The translations under genes were made by a program, and so were the position numbers. Under the pieces are notes generated by a model. It was not told the origin of the DNA. It ran no database searches and worked only from the letters and a program-made list of their open reading frames with translations. A DNA stretch of 64,000 nt, from positions 7,470,001 through 7,534,000 of the forward strand of contig NC_022657.1 in NCBI RefSeq assembly GCF_000494755.1, given 5' to 3'. This document shows positions 47,284 to 54,543 of this stretch, piece after piece (the stretch's first letter is position 1; each line of letters begins with the position of its first letter). The stretch comes from Amorphoplanes friuliensis DSM 7358. GTDB taxonomy: Bacteria > Actinomycetota > Actinomycetes > Mycobacteriales > Micromonosporaceae.

Positions 47284-47310
47284 GGCGAGGAGGTCCGGAT
47301 GGGGAAGCAC

Positions 47311-47341
47311 TTGCCTTGACGCCGGTGACAAGGCTTAGCGT
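47311..47341 (+). promoter_or_regulatory. MerR-type promoter with 19-bp spacer and dyad
   Basis: TTGCCT (-35, 47311-47316) and TAGCGT (-10, 47336-47341) are separated by exactly 19 bp, and the spacer region holds GCCTTG-N10-CAAGGC (47313-47334). This over-long spacer with a central dyad is the classical MerR-activated architecture, so the next gene is probably autoregulated. Confidence 0.75.
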
Positions 47342-47371
47342 GCGAGGCGACCTGGGAGTGAGGTGAGCCGG

Positions 47372-47752
47372 ATGCTGATCGGGGAACTGGCCGAACGGGC
47401 CGGTACGAGCACCCGCACGCTGCGCTACTACGAGCAGCACGGGCTGGTCGAGCCGTCCCGCGACGCCAACGGGTACCGCCGCTACGACGAGGCGGAGTTG
47501 CGGGTCGTGCACGAGATCCGGGCTCTGCTGGCCGTCGGTTTCGGGCTGGACGACATCCGGCCGTTCGTGGCCTGTCTGCGGGCCGGCAACACCGCCGGTC
47601 ACGTCTGCCCCGACTCCGTCGCCGTGCTGCGGCGCAAGCTCTCCGAGGTCGAGACCTATCTGGACCAGCTCGCCGACGTCCGCGACCGGTTGCGGGGCCA
47701 GCTCGTCCAGGCCATCGAGGAGAGAGAGATCCGATGCCTGAAGATTCGCTGA
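47372..47752 (+). CDS. MerR-family transcriptional regulator
   Basis: A 126-residue MerR protein. The DNA-binding domain (1-70) reads LIGELAERAGTSTRTLRYYEQHGLVEPSRDANGYRRYDEAELRVVHEI, followed by a coiled-coil dimerisation helix to about 120. One cysteine lies in FVACLRAG and one in HVCPDSV, before the helix, possible redox or metal ligands. ATG 47372 has GAGG about 8 bases upstream; GTG 47363 is an alternative. It overlaps the thioredoxin gene by 19 bp, and the two share the MerR-type promoter. Confidence 0.88.
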   Translation: MLIGELAERAGTSTRTLRYYEQHGLVEPSRDANGYRRYDEAELRVVHEIRALLAVGFGLDDIRPFVACLRAGNTAGHVCPDSVAVLRRKLSEVETYLDQLADVRDRLRGQLVQAIEEREIRCLKIR

Positions 47753-48081
47753 CGACCGTCACCGACGACACGTTCGCCGAGCTGGTGCTGGGGAGTGAGC
47801 TGCCCGTCGTCCTGGACGTCTGGGCGGAGTGGTGCCCGCCGTGCGGGCCGGTGGCGAGGACCCTCGCCGAGCTGGCCGGGGAGTTCACCGGCAAGCTCGT
47901 GATCGCGCAGCTGAACATCGACGAGAACCCCGTGACGGGCCGGAACTACCGCGTCATGTCGATGCCGACGCTGCTCTTCTTCCGGCGGGGTGTTGTCGTG
48001 CACACCATCGTCGGCGCCCGGCCCAAGTCCCAGCTGCGGCAGGCCCTGGCCGGTTCGTTCGAGGCGTACGTGAACCGTTAG
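47734..48081 (+). CDS. Thioredoxin
   Basis: A 115-residue thioredoxin-fold protein. The active site is WCPPC (in WAEWCPPCGPV) instead of the usual WCGPC; the second Pro alters the redox potential in related proteins. The cis-Pro loop is MSMPTLLFF. A short acidic N-terminus and the standard fold follow. Coupling to a cysteine-bearing MerR regulator suggests a thiol-stress response. Start ATG 47734, overlapping merR. Its stop overlaps the convergent lipoprotein gene by 4 bases. Confidence 0.9.
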   Translation: MPEDSLTTVTDDTFAELVLGSELPVVLDVWAEWCPPCGPVARTLAELAGEFTGKLVIAQLNIDENPVTGRNYRVMSMPTLLFFRRGVVVHTIVGARPKSQLRQALAGSFEAYVNR

Positions 48082-48692
48082 CCGACCTCGGTGCCGTGGT
48101 CGAGCACCTTGGCGGAGACCTTGAGCGTCTTGTGCTTCTGGTGGCCGCCACCGACCGTGTAGATCGCGTACGTGTGGGTCTCGATCGAGCCGACCGGGCC
48201 ACCGCAGGAGAACGTGAACTCCTCAGTCCCCGACTGGGCGACCGGGCCGTACGTGCCGGGCGTACCGGTGGGGTCGTCGACCGAGAGGGCCGCGGAGTCG
48301 GCGCCGGTGATCTTCCACTTGATGATCAGAGGCACCGCCTCGGCGCGGAACACCGCGGTCCCCTCGGCGCACTTCGGCTTCTGCACGACCTTGAACGAGA
48401 CGACGCGCGGACCCTGCGGCTTCGGGGCGTGGGTGGTGTACGTCGGTGCGGGCGAGGAGTGCGTGGGGGCACTCTTCGCGGGCTTCTTGTGCTTCTTCGA
48501 CGAGGTGGCCGAGGACGACGGGTCCGGGCTCGCGGTCGAGTCGCCGCTGAGATCCTCGGTGCCGCCCATGCCGGCCGGGATGCTGCTGGCCGCCGGGGAC
48601 GCCGTGGCGCCGATCGCGCCGCAGCCGGTGAGCCCGGTCAATGCGGCGGTGGCCAGCACAAGGACGGTCGGAACGCTGCGGTGGATCTTCAT
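48078..48692 (-). CDS. Lipoprotein with Ser/Lys/Pro linker
   Basis: A 204-residue lipoprotein. The signal MKIHRSVPTVLVLATAALTG ends in a lipobox LTGC (Cys24). A long low-complexity linker (about 30-95) rich in Ser, Thr, Lys and Pro leads to a small beta-rich domain (VVSFKVVQKPKCAEGTAVFRAEAVPLIIKWKITGADSAAL) with two cysteines. I do not recognise the domain. It is convergent with thioredoxin. Start ATG 48692. Confidence 0.78.
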   Translation of the reverse strand: MKIHRSVPTVLVLATAALTGLTGCGAIGATASPAASSIPAGMGGTEDLSGDSTASPDPSSSATSSKKHKKPAKSAPTHSSPAPTYTTHAPKPQGPRVVSFKVVQKPKCAEGTAVFRAEAVPLIIKWKITGADSAALSVDDPTGTPGTYGPVAQSGTEEFTFSCGGPVGSIETHTYAIYTVGGGHQKHKTLKVSAKVLDHGTEVG

Positions 48693-48857
48693 GGCGGGCC
48701 TCCTGGCCGGTTCGTCCGCCCCTGTGGGCGTAGAACTCACAGTAGGAGCGCGGTCATCGGCAGTAATCCCGGAAACGTGCCGACCCCCACAGCCCCGTTC
48801 ACGTTTCTCTGCTAGACAGATCGGTGCTTCACCCCTGACGTCCAAAGGAGACACCCG

Positions 48858-49565
48858 GTGTCGCGATCCGACCTGTCCCGGCGTTCCCTTCTTCTCACCG
48901 GCGGCGCTGCCGCAATCGGTGCCGGCCTGCTCGGCGGTGCCGCACCGGCCTCGGCCCACCCGGCCGACGACCCGGTGACCACTCCCGCTCAGGCGCTGGC
49001 CCGGCTGCTCGCCGGCAACCGCCGCTTCCTCGCCGGTCACGCCCGGCACCCGCACCAGAGCCTGCGTGACCTGCACGAGCTCGCGGCGGGCCAGCACCCG
49101 TTCGCCATCACGGTCGGCTGCGCCGACTCCCGCGTCTCCCCGGAGGTGCTCTTCGACCAGGGCCTCGGCGACGTCTTCGACAACCGCGTCGCCGGCAACA
49201 TCGTCGACGACCTCCTGCTCGGCAGCATCGAGTTCGCCGTCGAGGAGTTCGGCAGCCCGCTGATCGTGATCCTCGGCCACGAGCGCTGCGGCGCGATCAA
49301 CGCCACGATCGACGCCATCCGCACCGGCGGTCAGGCCCCCGGGCACATCGGCGTCATCGTCGACGCGCTCCGGCCGATCGTCGAACCGGTCCTGACCCAG
49401 CCCGGCGACGCCACCGAGAACGCCGTCCGCGCCAACATCCACGCCCAGGCGACCGAGCTGCTCTCCCGCAGCGAGCTGATCGCCGAGCACGTCGCGGCCG
49501 GTGAGCTGCGCATCGTCGGCGCCCGGTACGACCTCGACGACGGCCGGGTCAGCCTGGTCGGCTGA
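48858..49565 (+). CDS. Beta-class carbonic anhydrase, exported by Tat
   Basis: A 235-residue beta-carbonic anhydrase. The N-terminus SRRSLLLTGGAAAIGAGLLGG is a Tat-type signal (cut near ASAHP). Zinc ligands are Cys and Asp/Arg dyad in GCADSR near residue 95, then His and Cys in ILGHERCGA near 140. It interconverts CO2 and bicarbonate outside the membrane; exported beta-class enzymes occur in several actinomycetes. Start GTG 48858 follows AAAGGAG (48844-48850) with 7-base spacing. It stands alone. Confidence 0.92.
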   Translation: MSRSDLSRRSLLLTGGAAAIGAGLLGGAAPASAHPADDPVTTPAQALARLLAGNRRFLAGHARHPHQSLRDLHELAAGQHPFAITVGCADSRVSPEVLFDQGLGDVFDNRVAGNIVDDLLLGSIEFAVEEFGSPLIVILGHERCGAINATIDAIRTGGQAPGHIGVIVDALRPIVEPVLTQPGDATENAVRANIHAQATELLSRSELIAEHVAAGELRIVGARYDLDDGRVSLVG

Positions 49566-49663
49566 AAACCCGGGCCCGCGTTTTCCTCAACCACGGGCCC
49601 GTTCCGGCGATGGGTTCTCCCGATCGGTGGCCGTCGCGGTCGTCGATCGGGAGGAGGCGCGGC

Positions 49664-51328
49664 ATGAGCAGCACCAGCCTCGTGCGTGAACGCCCCGCCG
49701 GCGCCGCCGCGGTCCAGGTCACGGCGCTGCTCCAGCACGCCGAGGAGAACCGCCTGGCCGGCGACTATCGGGCCGGCTCGGCGATCGCCCGGCAGGCCGC
49801 GACCCTCGCCGCCGCCGCCGGTGACCTCGCCGGCGAGGCCGAGGCCCTGCGATCACTGGCCAACCAGCTGCTGCGCCTCGGCGAGCAGGAGAACGCCGCC
49901 AACGCCTGCCGCGAGGCCGTGGCCGTGCTCGAGACCGTCGGCGACGAGGCCGCGCTGTGCCAGGTGCTCACCCTCCAGGCGATGCCGCTCAACGAGCTCG
50001 GCATGCACGAGGAAGCCCTCGACGTCCTGGCCCGCGGTCGCGAGATCGCCCAGCGGCTCGGCGACCGCGACCTGCTCTACTGGGTGCACAACCGCACCGG
50101 CGTCGTGCACGGGAGCATGGGCAACCGCAGCCTGAGCACCGAATATCTGATGCGGGCGCTCACCATCGTCGACGGCATGGACGCCGAGGCCCGCTTCTGC
50201 ATCCTCAACAACGTCGGTGACAACGCCGTCTACCAGGTCGCCCAGCTGCGGTCCGACGGTCACCCCGACGCCGCCGACGAAACCCTGCAGACCGCGCTGG
50301 GCCTGGTCGACGAGGCTCTGCGGCTGGCCCGCGACGCCGCCAACCCGTTCCGCGAGTCGATCTGCCTCGACAACTACGGCATGCTGCTGGCCCTCGACGG
50401 CGACTTCGCCGAGGCCGGCCGGATGATCGAGGACTCGCGCGCCATCGCCGCCATCCACGGATACCGGTCCCTGGAGTCGGCCGCCCTGCAACACCAGGCA
50501 CACGTACGCCTCATGCGCGGCGAGTGCGCGGCGGCGATCGACGGGCTGCTCGAAGCCCTCGACCGTGCCCTGGAAGCCGGCGAGAAGCCGATGGCCATGG
50601 AGATCCACCGGGAGCTGTCGGAAGCGTACGAACAGGTCGGGAACTTCGCCGCGGCGCTGGGCCACTACCGCTCGTTCCACACGCTGGAACGAGAAGCGCA
50701 CAACGACGTCGCCGCCGCCCGCGCCCGCATGGCCGTCCACCACTTCGAACTCGACAACGCCCGCCTGGAGGCGAACAACCTGCGGCTCGAGGCGGAACTG
50801 CACCGCGTCCGCAGCGCCGAACTCGAAGCCGACAGCCTGAGCTGGCAGCGGCAGGCATCGGAGGACGCGCTCACCGGCCTCCCGAACCGCCGCTACGTCG
50901 AGCTGCGCCTCCCCGAACTGGCCGCCACCGGCCCGCTCTGCGTCGCGGTCGCCGACGTCGACCTGTTCAAGGGTGTCAACGACCGCTTCGGCCACTTCGT
51001 CGGCGACGAGGTCCTCCGCCAGATCGCAGCCCTGCTCCGCGACAACGTCCGCGACAACGACCTCGTCGCCCGCTTCGGTGGCGAAGAATTCCTCATCGCC
51101 CTCGGCGGCGTCGACACCGAGGACGCCCGGGCGCGGTGCGAGGTCCTCCGGGCGCAGGTGGCCGCGTACCCGTGGGACTGCCTGCAGGAAGGCCTGGCCG
51201 TGACGATCAGCATCGGCCTGGCCATCGTCGGGGAGGGCGGCGACCTCCCGGCCGGCCTGACCCTCGCCGACCAACGCCTCTACGCCGCCAAGAACAAGGG
51301 CCGCAACCGCGTCGAAGCCGACGCCTGA
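49664..51328 (+). CDS. TPR-containing diguanylate cyclase (GGDEF)
   Basis: A 554-residue cytoplasmic protein. Residues about 20-380 are helical TPR-like repeats (ALGHYRSFHTLEREAHNDVAAARARMAVHHFE leads into a coiled coil at 350-395). The GGDEF domain (about 398-552) has DALTGLPNRRY, the active-site GGEEF at 472-476 and an intact inhibitory I-site R463-x-x-D466, so c-di-GMP synthesis with feedback inhibition is expected. The TPR region probably senses a protein partner. Start ATG 49664 follows GGGAGGAGG. Confidence 0.91.
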   Translation: MSSTSLVRERPAGAAAVQVTALLQHAEENRLAGDYRAGSAIARQAATLAAAAGDLAGEAEALRSLANQLLRLGEQENAANACREAVAVLETVGDEAALCQVLTLQAMPLNELGMHEEALDVLARGREIAQRLGDRDLLYWVHNRTGVVHGSMGNRSLSTEYLMRALTIVDGMDAEARFCILNNVGDNAVYQVAQLRSDGHPDAADETLQTALGLVDEALRLARDAANPFRESICLDNYGMLLALDGDFAEAGRMIEDSRAIAAIHGYRSLESAALQHQAHVRLMRGECAAAIDGLLEALDRALEAGEKPMAMEIHRELSEAYEQVGNFAAALGHYRSFHTLEREAHNDVAAARARMAVHHFELDNARLEANNLRLEAELHRVRSAELEADSLSWQRQASEDALTGLPNRRYVELRLPELAATGPLCVAVADVDLFKGVNDRFGHFVGDEVLRQIAALLRDNVRDNDLVARFGGEEFLIALGGVDTEDARARCEVLRAQVAAYPWDCLQEGLAVTISIGLAIVGEGGDLPAGLTLADQRLYAAKNKGRNRVEADA

Positions 51329-51459
51329 CGGGAACGTAACCGGCAATCGGCGCATCGCGGTCGGCTTGGCCCGGCTCTTCGGTCACGGTCTGAACGAAGG
51401 CACACCGTCGTCGTTATGATCTCCCGGTCACGCGGCCGAGCGACGGGGGGACCGCGAGG

Positions 51460-54400
51460 ATGAGCCTGGTGCTGCGGCGCGCCCGCGCGGCGAAGAGCCT
51501 GCTGCTGGCCGCGACGGGGGTGACCCTGATCGCGACCGCGCTGCTGACCAGCCTCGTGGCGTACAGCCGGGAGGTGGTGACGTCCGGCGGGCGTGAGGCG
51601 GTGCTGGCGGCCTCCGCCGAGGAGCGGTCGGTGCTGGTGCGCGGGACGGCCGGTCGCAGTGCGGCCGAGCTGGCCCGGCACGACGCCGCGGTTCGTGCGC
51701 AGTTCGCCGACGGGCTCGACGGGCGTGCCACCACCGTTTCCGGTGCCGGGTATGCCGCCGGCCGTGAGCTCTCCGGACCCACGGGCGACGCTGTGCCCGA
51801 CGCGGGCGGCGCCGTCTTCGCGTCCATCGTTTTCCTCGACGGCCTGCAGGACCATGCCGAGCTCCGCTCGGGTGCCTGGCCGAAGGCGGGAGCGGCCGAC
51901 ACCGAGACAGCGGTCGGTGAGGCGGCCGCCACGATTCTCGAGGTCGGCGTGGGTGACCTGCTGCCGGTCACCGATCGGCTCACCGGGCGCGTCTCGCGGC
52001 TGCGGATCACCGGTCTCTGGCGTCCGCGAGATCCGGCCGAGCCTTACTGGCAGCTGGCGCCGGACGTGACCACGGGCGCCTCGCCGCAGTCCGCCACGTA
52101 CGGGCCGATCGTGGTGACGCGGGAGGACTTCGACGCGCGTTTCCTGCGGAACGCGTCGGCCGGGTGGCTGGCCGTGCCGGACCTGACGGGCGCGGCACCC
52201 GCCGACGTGACCGGGGTGGCCGAGGCCGTCCGCACCACCGCCGCAGGCCTGCCCGCGGCCGCCGGACTCGGCACCTCCGCACTGGTCACGACGCGGATCG
52301 ACGGGCTCGGGCAGCGGCTCGCCCGGGGTGACCTGGTCGGGCGGTCCGCGCTCGTCACCCCGATGCTGCTGGTGATCGTGCTCAGCGGGCTGGCACTGGT
52401 ACTGGTCGCCGGGCTGCTCAGCGAGCACCGGCGCGGCGAGTCCGCCCTGTTGCGGGCCCGCGGTGCGGCACGACTGCAGATCGCCGGTCTCGCCGCGCGG
52501 GAGTCGCTGCTGGTCGTGGTTCCGGCCGCGGTGGCCGCGCCGCTGCTCGCCTCGGCCGTGCTGCGCACCGGTACGCGCCCGGACACGCTGCTCTGGCTGG
52601 TCGCCGTCGCCGCGGCTGCCGGGTGTGCGGTGGCGATCACCGTTCCGGCGCTGCGCGGCGGGGGCACGTACGTCGCCGAGATGGCCGACCGGTCCCGCCC
52701 CAGCCGGCGTTCCGTGGTGCAGCGGGTCGGCGTCGACCTGGCCCTCGTGGCGCTGGCGGTGCTCGGGTGGTTCCAGCTGCGGCAATACGCGTCACCGCTG
52801 GCCGGGCGTTCCGGCAACGGTCTCGGCATCGACCCGTTCCTCGCGGCCGCACCGACCCTCGGTGTCCTGGCCGGGGCGACCCTCGCGCTGCGGCTGCTGC
52901 CACCGGCGGGCCGGATGCTCGAACGCTGGGTCGACCGGCGCGGCTGGGTCGGCACGGTCTTCGGCATGTGGCAGGCCGGTCGCCGGCCGCACGCGGGCCC
53001 GGTGCTGCTCCTGGCCCTGGCCGTGGCGGCGAGCACGGTCGCCTGGTGCCTCGCCGGTTCGTCGGAGCGGTCGGCCGTCGACCAGGCCGATCACAGTGTC
53101 GGCGCGGATCTGCGGCTGGTCGAGACCGGCAGCACCACCCCGGCCGACCGTCCGGCGCAGGTGGCGGCGTTGCCGGGTGTGACCACGGCCCTGCCCGCCT
53201 GGCACTCCGAGTTGCAGGTCGGTGCCGGTGGTGACCCGGCCGAGCTGATCGCCCTCGACGCCGCGGCGGCCCCGGCGGTCGTGCGCGTGCGGCCCGACCT
53301 CGCGGACGGTGATCCCGCCGCGCTGTTCGCCGCCCTGTCCGCCCGCCGGATCACCGCACCGGTGATCGCGCTTCCGGCCGGTGCCCGCAGACTCACCGGC
53401 ACGCTCTCCGGTGGCCCGTCCGACACGACGGCGGTGTTCACCGGTGCGGCCGGCGACACCGTACGCATCCCGCTGGGCCGTCCCGGCCGGTTCGCCATCG
53501 ACCTGCCCGCCTCCCCCGCACCGTTGCGCCTGGCCGGGTTCGCCGTCACCGCGCGCGGCCTCAGCGGGAGCACCGTCTCGTGGCGCATCGGCGCGCTGGC
53601 CACCGAGTCCGGCCCGCTGGCGTTCGACGGATCCGGCTGGCAGGCACTGCAACGCTCGGTGGATGTCGGTCAGCTCCAGCCGGGCACCGGCACGATCGGC
53701 ACCAGCGTCACGATCGGGGACAACGGTGAGGCACCCTTCGCGGTGATGCGCCCGTCGAACGGCAAGGCGGTGCCCGTGGTGGCGACGCCCGAGGCACTCA
53801 CCGCACTGCACCTCGAGCCGGGCCGGTCCGGAACCCTTCGGCTGGCCGGCGCCCAGGTCATCGTCCAGGTGGTCGGCACGATGACCGCCGTCCCGGGTAC
53901 GACCGAGGCCGCGGCGGTGCTGGCCGATCTGCCCTCGCTGAACACCGTGCTGCTGCACGACCAGGGCATCGCCCGCGCCCCGCAGGAGTGGTGGCTCACG
54001 TCTTCGGCGCAGACCCACACAGCAACCGCGGCCGGCGCCGACCGGCTCCTCGGGCTGACCGTCCTGGACCGGCGCACGGCCGCCGACACGTTCGCCGGGG
54101 GCGCGTACGGCACGGGTGCGCGGACCGCACTCTTCGCCGCCGCCCTGGGTGCGCTGCTGCTGGCGGCTGTCGGCATCACCGTCGACGTGCGGACCACCGC
54201 CCGGCGGCGCATCACCGAACTGGCCGTCCTGCACACCCTCGGGGCCGGCTCGCGGCTGCTGGCCCGTTCGATCATGGTCGAGCAGGCGTTCCTGGCCGGG
54301 ATGGGTGTTGCGGTCGGGCTGGTGGTCGGTGTCGGTGTCGCGGCCACGATGGCGCCGCTGCTGATCCTCACCCCCACCGCCGGCCGGCCGATCCCCGCTC

Positions 54401-54543
54401 CGCTGCTGGAGTTCGAGTGGCCACGGGTCCTCGGCACCGCACTGCTGCTGCTCGTTCTGGCCCTGGGTCTCAGCGCGCTGGTCGGCACGACACTGCGCCG
54501 GCGGCTCGCCGTCGCCCAGCTGCGGATCGGGGCGGACCGGTGA
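51460..54543 (+). CDS. FtsX-like ABC transporter permease (first of two)
   Basis: A 1027-residue FtsX/MacB-type permease. An N-terminal membrane helix (LLLAATGVTLIATALLTSLVA, about 15-36) precedes a large periplasmic-type domain. Further membrane groups lie near residues 300-320 and 345-405, in the middle (about 430-545), and at the C-terminus (about 885-1020: LFAAALGALLLAAVGITVDV and repeats). The duplicated FtsX arrangement is typical of actinobacterial export permeases. It does not itself hydrolyse ATP; the ATPases are genes three and four of the operon. The stop overlaps the next permease gene (GTGA). Start ATG 51460 follows GCGAGG. Confidence 0.87.
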   Translation: MSLVLRRARAAKSLLLAATGVTLIATALLTSLVAYSREVVTSGGREAVLAASAEERSVLVRGTAGRSAAELARHDAAVRAQFADGLDGRATTVSGAGYAAGRELSGPTGDAVPDAGGAVFASIVFLDGLQDHAELRSGAWPKAGAADTETAVGEAAATILEVGVGDLLPVTDRLTGRVSRLRITGLWRPRDPAEPYWQLAPDVTTGASPQSATYGPIVVTREDFDARFLRNASAGWLAVPDLTGAAPADVTGVAEAVRTTAAGLPAAAGLGTSALVTTRIDGLGQRLARGDLVGRSALVTPMLLVIVLSGLALVLVAGLLSEHRRGESALLRARGAARLQIAGLAARESLLVVVPAAVAAPLLASAVLRTGTRPDTLLWLVAVAAAAGCAVAITVPALRGGGTYVAEMADRSRPSRRSVVQRVGVDLALVALAVLGWFQLRQYASPLAGRSGNGLGIDPFLAAAPTLGVLAGATLALRLLPPAGRMLERWVDRRGWVGTVFGMWQAGRRPHAGPVLLLALAVAASTVAWCLAGSSERSAVDQADHSVGADLRLVETGSTTPADRPAQVAALPGVTTALPAWHSELQVGAGGDPAELIALDAAAAPAVVRVRPDLADGDPAALFAALSARRITAPVIALPAGARRLTGTLSGGPSDTTAVFTGAAGDTVRIPLGRPGRFAIDLPASPAPLRLAGFAVTARGLSGSTVSWRIGALATESGPLAFDGSGWQALQRSVDVGQLQPGTGTIGTSVTIGDNGEAPFAVMRPSNGKAVPVVATPEALTALHLEPGRSGTLRLAGAQVIVQVVGTMTAVPGTTEAAAVLADLPSLNTVLLHDQGIARAPQEWWLTSSAQTHTATAAGADRLLGLTVLDRRTAADTFAGGAYGTGARTALFAAALGALLLAAVGITVDVRTTARRRITELAVLHTLGAGSRLLARSIMVEQAFLAGMGVAVGLVVGVGVAATMAPLLILTPTAGRPIPAPLLEFEWPRVLGTALLLLVLALGLSALVGTTLRRRLAVAQLRIGADR

